A stretch of 11,654 nt of DNA from positions 1 to 11,654 of the forward strand of contig CAZWOA010000088.1 in the NCBI GenBank assembly GCA_964635545.1, given 5' to 3'. Under the pieces are notes generated by a model. It had not been told where the DNA came from, ran no database searches, and worked only from the letters and a program-made list of their open reading frames with translations. This DNA comes from JAGPIS01 sp964635545. GTDB lineage: Bacteria; Bacteroidota; Bacteroidia; Bacteroidales; Marinilabiliaceae. Shown piece by piece: positions 1-7,581 of this stretch. The number at the start of each line of letters is the position of its first letter. Position 1 is the stretch's first letter. Position numbers and translations under genes: made by a program.

Positions 1-25
1 TAGGGAATGTTTTTTCCACTCCAAA
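1..25 (-). promoter_or_regulatory. Partial leftward promoter cut by the window edge
   Basis: On the minus strand TTTG at 22-25 is followed by 19 bases and then TA at the last two bases of the window (2-1). This is where a TAnnTTTG element would begin. If the bases just outside the window complete that motif, a leftward gene starts within a few tens of bases beyond the edge. Only half the element is visible, so this is an inference. Confidence 0.3.
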
Positions 26-40
26 TTTTTTTGAGAGTTT

Positions 41-153
41 TTGAAAAATATTTTTTCAAGGCTCGCAAAATCTGTTTTGCACCATGTGAAACTCCCGTTA
101 CAAATATCGGCTTTCGCCTTATTAAAACATGTGAACTTTTTCACAAGCGGGAA
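41..153 (-). ncRNA. Possible structured leftward RNA or 5' leader
   Basis: Starting at the transcription start predicted from the 157-188 promoter, the minus-strand RNA can fold. Its first bases UUCCCG (153-148) can pair with CGGGAG (97-92), closing a junction around a TGTGAA/TTCACA hairpin (130-145, 4-base loop) and a short GGC-GAAA-GCC hairpin (118-109). Two more perfect hairpins follow at 80-65 (GCAAAA/TTTTGC, 4-base loop) and 59-41 (8-base A/T stem). I do not recognise a known RNA family and see no U-rich terminator, so a structured leader of a gene left of the window is equally possible. Pairing was done by eye without energy calculation. Confidence 0.3.
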
Positions 154-156
154 CTA

Positions 157-188
157 CAAAAGTACAATCTATTTTTCTTTTATCCAAA
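157..188 (-). promoter_or_regulatory. Leftward Bacteroidetes-type promoter
   Basis: Read on the minus strand, TTTG (185-188) is followed by exactly 20 bases and then TACTTTTG (157-164), a full match to the TAnnTTTG element and spacing of Bacteroidetes housekeeping promoters. Transcription would start near 150-153 and run left. No start codon with a useful open frame follows before the window edge, so the transcript is either a long leader for a gene beyond the window or a non-coding RNA. Confidence 0.6.
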
Positions 189-353
189 TATATCAATCAT
201 AAAAAACTAATATATTTAGCACATCACTAATAATCAGCTTATTACAATCAGAAAAAAATATCATATCGCATCTCTCAAAACATTATTAACCAAAAAGAGA
301 TAATTATATTAATGTATCGGCATAATACAAATGCAAGTATGCATATAATATTG

Positions 354-361
354 TATCTTTG
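354..361 (+). promoter_or_regulatory. Promoter -7 element of era
   Basis: TATCTTTG is a full match to the TAnnTTTG consensus and lies 26 bases before the era start codon, giving a leader of roughly 20 bases. No clear TTG or TTTG is visible at the usual upstream distance (around 331-334), so the upstream half is weak. Confidence 0.5.
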
Positions 362-387
362 CATCCTAAAATTTAAGTTAACACAAA

Positions 388-1272
388 ATGGCGCACAAAG
401 CAGGTTTTGTAAATATTGTGGGGAACCCCAATGTGGGGAAATCAACACTATCCAATAAATTGGTTGGTGAGAGGCTATCAATAATAACATCAAAAGCCCA
501 AACTACCAGGCACCGGATATTCGGAATTGTGAATGAACCCGATTACCAAATTGTATATTCTGACACTCCGGGAGTGCTAAAACCCAACTACCGACTTCAG
601 GAGTCGATGCTTAAGTTCTCACAAGGCGCTCTGTATGACGCTGATGTACTGTTATATATAACCGACACGGTAGAAAAACCAGATAAATATGACGATTTTG
701 TTTCTGCAATAAAAAAAATAGAATCGCCGGTATTGCTGGTTATCAATAAAATAGACCTTACCGACCAGGCTAAGTTAGAAGAGCTGGTTCAATACTGGTC
801 GCAGGAGTTGCCACAAGCCGAGATACTTCCCATATCGGCACTGCATAATTTCAATACCGAATTGATTACAAAACGTATTGTTGAGCTCCTGCCCGAGTCG
901 GAACCATATTTCCCTAAAGATGCACTTACCGATAAGCCGGAGCGTTTTTTTGTAACAGAAATCATCAGAGAAAAGATATTACTGAACTATCAGAAAGAGA
1001 TTCCATATTCGGTAGAGGTTGAAGTTGAGGAGTTTAACGAAGGGGAAACCAGAGCCGAAATACGTGCAGTAATACATGTGGCGCGCGACTCGCAGAAGGG
1101 CATTATAATAGGGCATCAGGGCAAGGCATTAAAAAAAGTGGGAACTGAGGCTCGTAAAGATATAGAGCAGTTTTTACAAAAGAGCGTTTTTCTGCATCTG
1201 TATGTTAAAGTAACTAAGGATTGGCGCGATAAGGATAAAATTTTGAAGCAGTTTGGTTACGATCCTAAATAA
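388..1272 (+). CDS. era: GTPase Era, ribosome assembly factor
   Basis: Era is an essential GTPase that binds near the 3' end of 16S rRNA and helps mature the 30S subunit. The 294-residue length is normal for the family. The GTPase domain shows the P-loop GNPNVGKST (residues 12-20), switch II DTPG (59-62), the guanine-specificity motif NKID (120-123) and SAL (150-152). The C-terminal KH RNA-binding domain occupies about residues 200-294, with its GxxG loop as GHQG in IIGHQGKAL (about 240-248). The ATG at 388 gives a standard N-terminus and sits just behind a consensus -7 element. der follows after 79 bases on the same strand but with its own promoter, so the two may be transcribed both together and separately. 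Confidence 0.97.
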   Translation: MAHKAGFVNIVGNPNVGKSTLSNKLVGERLSIITSKAQTTRHRIFGIVNEPDYQIVYSDTPGVLKPNYRLQESMLKFSQGALYDADVLLYITDTVEKPDKYDDFVSAIKKIESPVLLVINKIDLTDQAKLEELVQYWSQELPQAEILPISALHNFNTELITKRIVELLPESEPYFPKDALTDKPERFFVTEIIREKILLNYQKEIPYSVEVEVEEFNEGETRAEIRAVIHVARDSQKGIIIGHQGKALKKVGTEARKDIEQFLQKSVFLHLYVKVTKDWRDKDKILKQFGYDPK

Positions 1273-1299
1273 AGATGTAACTAAATCATCAGAAATAGT

Positions 1300-1307
1300 T
1301 ATATTTG
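1300..1307 (+). promoter_or_regulatory. Promoter -7 element of der
   Basis: TATATTTG matches TAnnTTTG in full in the 79-base gap between era and der. The predicted start of transcription is about 40 bases before the der ATG. The upstream TTG half is not clear, so the strength is uncertain. Confidence 0.45.
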
Positions 1308-1351
1308 CGCCCCAAAAAAACAAATAAGCATCTAATTTATAAAGAAATATA

Positions 1352-2662
1352 ATGGGAAACATAATAGCCATAGTAGGACGGCCCAACGTGGGTAAGTCAA
1401 CACTTTTCAATCGTCTTACAAAGTCGAGGCAAGCCATAGTAGATGAAGTTGCAGGCGTTACCAGAGACCGGCTTTATGGAAAGTCGTACTGGAATGACAA
1501 GGACTTCTCGATAATTGACACGGGAGGATATTCGGTAAATTCTGACGATATTTTTGAGGATGAGATTCGTAAGCAGGTGATGATTGCAATTGAGGAGGCT
1601 GATGCCATTCTTTTTGTGGTTGATGTAACAACGGGCGTAACCGATTACGACTCAATGATTGCCAGTCATCTTAGAAGAAGCAATAAAAAGACAATAGTAG
1701 TTGTAAATAAGGTAGATACCAACGAAAGACGAGCCTACATGGGTGAGTTTTATTCACTTGGCATTGAGGATCTTTTCCCTATATCGTCGATAAATGGATC
1801 GGGAACAGGTGAGCTTTTGGATCATTTAATTGAAATATTACCTGAAAAACCTCAGGAAGAGGAGATAGACCTTCCTAAATTTACAATTGTGGGTCGCCCC
1901 AACGCCGGAAAATCATCAATAATAAATGCATTTATAGGCGAAGAGAGAAATATTGTAACTCCAATATCGGGCACCACGCGCGATGCTATATTTACAAGAT
2001 ACAATAAATTCGGACACGATTTCTTCCTTGTTGACACAGCCGGATTACGCAAAAAAACCAAGGTTAAAGAAGATCTTGAGTTTTACTCGGTGATGCGTGC
2101 CGTGAGAGCAATAGAAAACTCGGATGTATGCCTGCTGATGATTGATGCCACCAGAGGATTTGAAGGGCAGGATCAGAAGATATTCAACCTGATTGAGCGA
2201 AACAAGAAAGGGATTGTGGTGCTTGTGAACAAGTGGGATTTAATTGAAAAAGACCACACTTCGACCAAGAAATATGAGGAGACTATAAGAAACGAAGTGG
2301 CTCCATATACCGATTTTCCTATCATTTTCACATCGGCAGTAACCAAGCAGAGAATACACAAAGCATTGGAGAAAGCAGTGGAGGTGTATGAGAATATGAA
2401 ACGCAAGGTAACCACCTCGCAACTTAACGACTACCTATTGCCCCTGATAGAGAATTTTCCGCCACCGGCAACCAAAGGTAAGTACATTAAAATAAAGTAT
2501 ATCACACAGTTACCCACCCCCACTCCTACTTTTGCATTCTTCTGCAACTTGCCGCAGTATGTAAAAGATCCATACAAACGATTCTTAGAGAATAAGATAC
2601 GAGAAAAATGGAATTTTGAAGGTGTACCCATCTCAATTGTGATGCGCAGCAAATCAAAATAA
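1352..2662 (+). CDS. der: GTPase Der (EngA), double-domain ribosome assembly factor
   Basis: Der is a conserved GTPase with two tandem G domains, needed for 50S subunit maturation. Domain 1 shows GRPNVGKST (residues 9-17), DTGG (56-59) and NKVD (119-122). Domain 2 shows GRPNAGKSS (181-189), DTAG (228-231) and NKWD (293-296). The remaining roughly 85 residues form the KH-like domain that packs between the G domains; it ends in a basic MRSKSK tail. The length of 436 is typical. The DTGG in domain 1 against DTAG in domain 2 is usual for the family. It lies directly downstream of era, giving two ribosome-assembly GTPases in tandem, and a hairpin terminator follows 5 bases after the stop. Confidence 0.97.
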   Translation: MGNIIAIVGRPNVGKSTLFNRLTKSRQAIVDEVAGVTRDRLYGKSYWNDKDFSIIDTGGYSVNSDDIFEDEIRKQVMIAIEEADAILFVVDVTTGVTDYDSMIASHLRRSNKKTIVVVNKVDTNERRAYMGEFYSLGIEDLFPISSINGSGTGELLDHLIEILPEKPQEEEIDLPKFTIVGRPNAGKSSIINAFIGEERNIVTPISGTTRDAIFTRYNKFGHDFFLVDTAGLRKKTKVKEDLEFYSVMRAVRAIENSDVCLLMIDATRGFEGQDQKIFNLIERNKKGIVVLVNKWDLIEKDHTSTKKYEETIRNEVAPYTDFPIIFTSAVTKQRIHKALEKAVEVYENMKRKVTTSQLNDYLLPLIENFPPPATKGKYIKIKYITQLPTPTPTFAFFCNLPQYVKDPYKRFLENKIREKWNFEGVPISIVMRSKSK

Positions 2663-2667
2663 TTATT

Positions 2668-2697
2668 AAAGAGCCTTTTACGGGGCTCTTTTTATTT
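2668..2697 (+). terminator. Intrinsic terminator after der
   Basis: A perfect 8-base stem AAAGAGCC (2668-2675) / GGCTCTTT (2684-2691) with an 8-base loop runs into a T-rich tail (TTTTTATTTT). It starts 5 bases after the der stop codon and separates der from the RDD-family gene, which has its own promoter. Confidence 0.85.
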
Positions 2698-2709
2698 TAC
2701 ATCAAGCTA

Positions 2710-2740
2710 TTGACTCACTGCACATTGTTTACTACTTTTG
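2710..2740 (+). promoter_or_regulatory. Promoter of the RDD-family gene
   Basis: TTG (2710-2712), 20 bases, then TACTTTTG (2733-2740) is a complete Bacteroidetes-type promoter directly after the der terminator. The predicted start of transcription (about 2744-2747) leaves only 11-14 bases before ATG 2758. This also rules out the in-frame TTG at 2710 as a translation start, since it would lie inside the promoter. Confidence 0.65.
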
Positions 2741-2757
2741 TACAAAACAAACTGAGC

Positions 2758-3165
2758 ATGCAGTTTATCAATATCAAAAACAATCTCACCAATCCGCTGA
2801 TTATAGAGCGAATAGTAGCATTTGCCCTCGACATAACCATATGCCTGATTCTAAACATAATACCGGTTATAGGGTGGATAGCAGGACTATTATATTTTCT
2901 TTTGAAGGACTCATTACCATTCACTAATTATGGTAGTTTTGGTAAACATATTTACAAATTATCGGTAATAGACTTAACATCAAAAGAGGTGAAATCTAGA
3001 ATTCAAATTGAAAAATCGATTATTAGGAGTCTGGTTATTCTAATTCCAATAATCAACATTATTGATATTATACAGTTTTTGAATACAGGCAGAAGACTTG
3101 CTGACGAATGGACCACAGCCGAAGTGGTAAAAATTGAAGAAAGTGAAGACCTAAATATAGAGTAA
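2758..3165 (+). CDS. RDD-family small membrane protein
   Basis: A 135-residue protein of the RDD family, named for conserved Arg and Asp residues. Members are small inner-membrane proteins with mostly unknown function; a few have been linked to ion transport. Visible family marks are the first segment ERIVAFALDITICL (residues 17-30, with R18 and D25), the loop GSFGKHIYKLSVID, and the closing signature RRLADEWTTAEVV. Hydrophobic stretches lie at about 19-50 (probably two helices split near the Pro-Gly) and 88-106. The C-terminal end is acidic. I chose ATG 2758 over an upstream in-frame TTG because the promoter ends at 2740. Its stop codon lies 2 bases from the stop of the convergent histidine kinase, with no terminator between. 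Confidence 0.8.
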   Translation: MQFINIKNNLTNPLIIERIVAFALDITICLILNIIPVIGWIAGLLYFLLKDSLPFTNYGSFGKHIYKLSVIDLTSKEVKSRIQIEKSIIRSLVILIPIINIIDIIQFLNTGRRLADEWTTAEVVKIEESEDLNIE

Positions 3166-3167
3166 CG

Positions 3168-6100
3168 CTAGCTCTTATCTCTATTGAAAAGAGGTAGCGA
3201 GATATAGAATGTGGAGCCTTTTCCTAGCGCGGTATCAAACCATATTTTGCCATTAAGGCTAGTAACAATATTTTTTACTATAGCTAACCCGATACCCATC
3301 CCTGTGGATTTAGTGGAGAAATTTGGCTTGAAAATCTTTTCGCGTATTCCGGGATCTATTCCCTGACCGTTATCTTCAATGGCGATTACTGCTTTATTGG
3401 AGGATACATCCAACGATACATCTATATGGCCATTTCCATTATTACCGATAGACTGAACCGCATTTTTAAGTAGATTATTAAACACGCTCCCTAATTGTTC
3501 TCCATCAGCATATATCATCAACTCATCGACACCATTGGCATTGAATGAAATCTCAACATCAGTTTCCTGACTAAATAATAGTACTGACCGCTTAAGCTTT
3601 TCCACAAGATTGATATGATGAAGATTCATAGCCGGCATTTTGGCAAAGGCCGAAAATTCGGAGGCAATAATCGATAACTGGTCGATCTGTTCAATCAGAG
3701 TATCAGTAACCCTACTCATATAGCTGCTATAGTCGGCACGTTGATCATCCCATGCCTTTTGAAGATACTGCACACTTAACTTCATGGGAGTAAGTGGGTT
3801 ATTGATTTCATGAGCAACTTGTTTGGCCATTTCGCGCCAGGTTGACTCCCGCTCTGACATTGCAAGTTTTTCGGCACTAACAGCCAATTCATCGAGCATA
3901 CGATTATATTCGATCACTAAATCGCCAATCTCATCACCACCCGAATATTTAATTTTAGCATTCTGCTTTCCTAGCTCCACCCCTTTAATATTTTCGCGTA
4001 TAGCTATAAGAGGGGCTGCAATGCGCCTTGAAAAGAAGATGGCAACTACAACAGCGAATAATATAAAAAACAGGTATGTGCTTAAAATAGTAACCAACAC
4101 AGCCGATAATTGCTGATGAAGAGCACGCGTACCTACAAAATATGGAATATTAACATACCCAATCAACTGATTATCATAATTATAAAACGGTGCATATCCT
4201 GATAGAAACTGTAATGTACCAATTTTTTCGCTATGTATATACTGCATAGTTTCGTTATGAGCTATGGCACAAAAGGCGGTATTACTCATAAGTGGCGACA
4301 CTACTCCCTTTGAGAAAAGCTCGGAACGGGAAGTACCCAGCAAACGACCATCAACACCATATAGATTTATATCGGTAAAAAAGACATTTGACGATTTTTG
4401 AAGCTGCTGGTTAAGATAGTCGTAATCATCGGCACCAAGAGCTGATTCCTTACCAATAACATGCTGTAAATCAATAATTACAGAGTTGAGTTTTTGAGAT
4501 ATTAGATTGTTATTTCCATTTTCAAAATCGCGAAGGGTGGCCATTAAAGTAACTCCACACATTGCGATGAGCAGAACGATAAGAATACCTACGAAAGAGA
4601 ACCGTATTCTCTCTTGAATGGAGATATGACGAAGATTGGCACCAAACGTTTTGGTGGTTAATAGATAAAGAATTGTAACAAATACAAGAGTTACAATGAA
4701 GACAAGTGAAAAATTGGATGTGAGCTGCTTAAAGGTAAGCAGAGGATAACTAAGTACCACAAACTGATTATTACCGGAATGAAACAGAAGGTGCGAGTAC
4801 CCATCCTTATCAAAGAAAGCATAGTCACCACGATTATCCCCAATCCATTGGTCGGATAGGTGATATTCAAAATCTCCAAATCGCGACACCAACTTACCGT
4901 TAACATACTTACCATAAGAATAACCGCCATACTGCTCGATATTCAACCTATCTCTCTTATTTATAAGCAATTCGGGATAACCCATTCCTACAAAATATGG
5001 TTTGGAATTTATTTCAAGATAAAGATGAGATTCATCACCAGAGACAGAATCAACATATTGGAACTGACCAAAATAGGTTGACAATCCATCTCCATCACGA
5101 AGAAAGTAAAAGGAAGAGGTGGGCGATAATCGTGAGCCAATGTCATATAGCATCGATTGAAAAAAGGAGTAACAATTATAAGTTAAATTATGCCCGGTTA
5201 CATTAAGTTCACTCTCGGGGCGACAAGGAATAACCTGAAGGTCATAACGCGAAAAGTAGCCTTCGAAATAGTTTTTACGTAAATATTCACCTATAGCCGT
5301 TGTTTCAATTATTTCAGAAGAAATATTATCAGAAATAAACTTATCGGAAATTATACTATTCTCCAACTGAAGCAGGAACATCTCTGCAACAGGATCATCT
5401 TCACGCATCAATTTGAATGAGAGATTCTGAATAAGTAATGACCTATTGGAGCTCTCTTTAGCCTTAGTGAGATATGAAATACGTAATACAACACTTATTG
5501 AGAATAGGAAAACGAGAGATACAATTAGTCCATAGTTAAGAGAATGGACATTTCGCTGTTTAACAGTAAGGACAATAATAAAAACTACAAAGAAAGAAAC
5601 AGCAGAAATAATTAAAAACGAATTTACAAATACAATCAAAAGAATAATAGCAGCAGCTCCCAATGCTACAGAAAAAGTTAGAGAGAGCCTAGCACTCACC
5701 TCTGATACTAATAGAGATGTAAGCTTATCGGTAACAAGAATAAAGGAGAATATGAGGAAGCAGAAAATAAGCAACTTACTCAACATAACCCACGAAAAAT
5801 CAATAGGTTCTACATAGAAAGAAAGATCTCGCGAATTGTTGACCAGCAAAGAGATAGCGATATGAATAATGGCATAAAACAGTCCACTCATGAGCAAACT
5901 TAACGATACCTTTACTATTTTTTTGGTATCAGAAGATACCAGGAACGAGAAAATAAAACCATCGAAAAAGCTATAGAACCAATACCCCCAAATGAATATA
6001 AAAAATGACAATATTAACAAAAATCCTAAAGACGGCATCCACCAAGAGAGGGCAAATGCAGATGGAGACATCAATGAATAGCTTAGTATTGCTGATGAAA

Positions 6101-6884
6101 AACGAACCGACAATAGAGAAATATACGTTATGAGCAGTAGCAGAAATCCTAGAAGAAGAGTATAACTCTTTGATAATGAAAGCACATAAAAACGCAATGC
6201 ATTGCCAATGAAGATTACAAGCGATATAACAAATAAGAAAAAGGCTATTAAACCGATTCCGGTATTTGAACTCCAAAGAGGTTTTAGTTCATTAAAACGA
6301 AGCGACATAAGGAAATTGCCTTCTGCATCTCTTACTTGAAATCCATCATTAATGGGTGAAGATACTATATCGGGTATTGAAGATATATTAAACGAACTAT
6401 TAAAAGACTCGAAAAGATACTCATTTTCATAGGCATAACTATTTTTTATACAAAACAATCCGTATGCCTTTATAGAATCTACTATCATGGGCTGCACCAA
6501 ATACCAGCCATTGGGAAAGAGAGCAACTGATGGTTTTTTAAAATTAACAAGCGAATCGGGAGCTACCGCGGCATTGCGCCATGTAACCAACGAATCGTTA
6601 TTAAAAAGATAGTACGAATATTGTAAATCTTTTTTACCATCAATACATGAACTATAGTGTCCATCACTATGACCGGCTCTATAGGTTATCTGTTTTAGAG
6701 TGGATGCCATAACACGTTGATGATTATGCAGAACATCCTCAAAATGAACAAGATTAAAATTTAAAGCTGAACTTTTATTATCTTGATTATTATAATATGA
6801 ATGAACACCATAGAACAAGAACGCCAACAGAAATGGTAGCATAACCCTAAGAGGCACAAACCTTATGTTGTCGTTATTAGTCAT
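3168..6884 (-). CDS. Large polytopic NtrY-like sensor histidine kinase
   Basis: A 1238-residue membrane histidine kinase, far longer than the usual 400-700. An N-terminal anchor (about 13-30) is followed by an extracytoplasmic part (31-205), then about eight hydrophobic helices (208-472). A second extracytoplasmic domain (about 480-720) follows, then two helices (726-745, 763-785), a Cache-like loop (786-925), a last helix (928-952) and HAMP (953-1005). The HisKA H-box is KQVAHEINNPLTPMK, with phospho-acceptor H1025. The ATPase shows the N-box NNLLKNAVQS (N1141), G1 DNGQGI (1171-1176), F-box around F1185, and G2 GMGIGL (1195-1200). The H-box plus STKSTGMGIGL is typical of NtrY-type kinases. 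All catalytic residues are present. It begins 23 bases after rlmH, probably in one operon. No response regulator is in the window; the ligand is unknown. Confidence 0.9.
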   Translation of the reverse strand: MTNNDNIRFVPLRVMLPFLLAFLFYGVHSYYNNQDNKSSALNFNLVHFEDVLHNHQRVMASTLKQITYRAGHSDGHYSSCIDGKKDLQYSYYLFNNDSLVTWRNAAVAPDSLVNFKKPSVALFPNGWYLVQPMIVDSIKAYGLFCIKNSYAYENEYLFESFNSSFNISSIPDIVSSPINDGFQVRDAEGNFLMSLRFNELKPLWSSNTGIGLIAFFLFVISLVIFIGNALRFYVLSLSKSYTLLLGFLLLLITYISLLSVRFSSAILSYSLMSPSAFALSWWMPSLGFLLILSFFIFIWGYWFYSFFDGFIFSFLVSSDTKKIVKVSLSLLMSGLFYAIIHIAISLLVNNSRDLSFYVEPIDFSWVMLSKLLIFCFLIFSFILVTDKLTSLLVSEVSARLSLTFSVALGAAAIILLIVFVNSFLIISAVSFFVVFIIVLTVKQRNVHSLNYGLIVSLVFLFSISVVLRISYLTKAKESSNRSLLIQNLSFKLMREDDPVAEMFLLQLENSIISDKFISDNISSEIIETTAIGEYLRKNYFEGYFSRYDLQVIPCRPESELNVTGHNLTYNCYSFFQSMLYDIGSRLSPTSSFYFLRDGDGLSTYFGQFQYVDSVSGDESHLYLEINSKPYFVGMGYPELLINKRDRLNIEQYGGYSYGKYVNGKLVSRFGDFEYHLSDQWIGDNRGDYAFFDKDGYSHLLFHSGNNQFVVLSYPLLTFKQLTSNFSLVFIVTLVFVTILYLLTTKTFGANLRHISIQERIRFSFVGILIVLLIAMCGVTLMATLRDFENGNNNLISQKLNSVIIDLQHVIGKESALGADDYDYLNQQLQKSSNVFFTDINLYGVDGRLLGTSRSELFSKGVVSPLMSNTAFCAIAHNETMQYIHSEKIGTLQFLSGYAPFYNYDNQLIGYVNIPYFVGTRALHQQLSAVLVTILSTYLFFILFAVVVAIFFSRRIAAPLIAIRENIKGVELGKQNAKIKYSGGDEIGDLVIEYNRMLDELAVSAEKLAMSERESTWREMAKQVAHEINNPLTPMKLSVQYLQKAWDDQRADYSSYMSRVTDTLIEQIDQLSIIASEFSAFAKMPAMNLHHINLVEKLKRSVLLFSQETDVEISFNANGVDELMIYADGEQLGSVFNNLLKNAVQSIGNNGNGHIDVSLDVSSNKAVIAIEDNGQGIDPGIREKIFKPNFSTKSTGMGIGLAIVKNIVTSLNGKIWFDTALGKGSTFYISLPLFNRDKS

Positions 6885-6907
6885 AAACAGTCAAATATTA
6901 TATATTA

Positions 6908-7381
6908 TCAATCATGATGATATGGTTCACCCTTTAATATGGTCATAGCTCTATATAGTTGCTCTACAAAAATCAGTCGCACCATTTGATGTGAGAAAGT
7001 CATAGATGAGAGCGAAATGAGCCCATTGGCACGTTCATATATTTCGTTACTAAAACCATATGGGCCGCCTACCACAAAAACAAGCCTCTTGAGACCGGCA
7101 ACCATTTTCTTATCGATTAATTCCGAGAACTTCCTGGAAGTGAATTGCTTACCCTTCTCATCGAGCAACATAACTTCGTCACCTGCCTGTAGTTGTTGCA
7201 TAATAATGGTACCTTCCATTTTTTTCTGATGTTCGGGCGTTACTCCTTTACTGCGTCGCACATCCGGCATCACCTTCAGCTCAAACGGCACGTAGTGTAT
7301 AAGCCTCCCCACATAGTTGGCAATCCCCTCCTGGAGATAAGAATCGTCGGTTTTACCTATTACAAGCAGTACAATTTTCAC
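6908..7381 (-). CDS. rlmH: 23S rRNA (pseudouridine1915-N3)-methyltransferase RlmH
   Basis: RlmH is a small SPOUT-class enzyme that methylates pseudouridine 1915 in helix 69 of 23S rRNA using S-adenosylmethionine, acting on assembled 70S ribosomes. The 157-residue length matches the family. The cofactor-binding knot shows VVGGPYGFS (residues 103-111), then LSSMTFSHQMVRLIFVEQLY (124-143), and the protein ends in the family's characteristic YHHD. The start codon is GTG: the base triplet at 7379-7381 reads CAC on the plus strand. This start gives the standard MKIVLLVIGK N-terminus, so it is well supported. The histidine kinase follows after 23 bases on the same strand. Confidence 0.96.
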   Translation of the reverse strand: MKIVLLVIGKTDDSYLQEGIANYVGRLIHYVPFELKVMPDVRRSKGVTPEHQKKMEGTIIMQQLQAGDEVMLLDEKGKQFTSRKFSELIDKKMVAGLKRLVFVVGGPYGFSNEIYERANGLISLSSMTFSHQMVRLIFVEQLYRAMTILKGEPYHHD

Positions 7382-7400
7382 AATATCAAACCACTAATTA

Positions 7401-7429
7401 GAAAAATAAAGATAATAAACTACTCCAAA
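7401..7429 (-). promoter_or_regulatory. Weak candidate promoter of rlmH
   Basis: On the minus strand TTTG (7426-7429), 17 bases, then TATTTTTC (7401-7408) is a 7-of-8 match to TAnnTTTG with spacing slightly shorter than usual. It lies 20 bases before the GTG start. AT-richness makes chance matches likely. Confidence 0.3.
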
Positions 7430-7528
7430 AAAACAGAATTATGTTTCCTTTAAAGTTTAATTTACAAAAAGCAAGCCAGCTTGGTGCGGTTTTTGAAGTA
7501 ATTTAATTCACAAAGGTTATTTTGTTTT

Positions 7529-7559
7529 TTGGTTTAAACAATATTTAGTTTTATTTTCA
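7529..7559 (+). promoter_or_regulatory. Candidate promoter of the DUF4783-nadC operon
   Basis: TTG (7529-7531) followed by exactly 20 bases and TATTTTCA (7552-7559), which matches the TAnnTTTG element at 6 of 8 positions. Spacing is right and the ATG lies 22 bases downstream, but two of the conserved last bases differ. Confidence 0.35.
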
Positions 7560-7581
7560 CCATTCCAGAAATTCAAGGCAT

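Larger units (their letters stand above)
1..387. other. Gene-free upstream region with leftward signals and inverted repeats
   Basis: I see no convincing protein gene in these 387 bases. The one long plus-strand open frame (7-210) is AT-rich, low complexity and lacks any recognisable domain. What it does hold is a leftward promoter at 157-188, a set of short perfect inverted repeats to its left (41-59, 65-80, 109-118, 130-145), a likely half promoter at the left edge, and the rightward era promoter at 354-361. The octamer CATGTGAA occurs twice (83-90 and 128-135). In many Bacteroidales era follows fabH on the same strand (recalled family context); here that gene does not directly precede era. 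Confidence 0.6.

Noticed and set aside
7..210. 67-codon plus-strand open frame at the left edge
   Set aside because: Phe/Lys-rich translation of AT-rich DNA with no motif, and it runs against a strong leftward promoter and several hairpins; not a believable gene.
2710..2757. TTG start adding 16 residues to the RDD protein
   Set aside because: The TTG is the upstream half of a full-consensus promoter, so it would precede the start of transcription.
6885..6897. Promoter-like TA-ATA-TTTG just before the kinase gene
   Set aside because: It has one base too many between TA and TTTG and no convincing upstream half; the 23-base gap fits an operon better.
7441..7506. 21-codon plus-strand frame in the rlmH-DUF4783 gap
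   Set aside because: No ribosome-binding feature, no promoter at the right distance and no recognisable peptide type.
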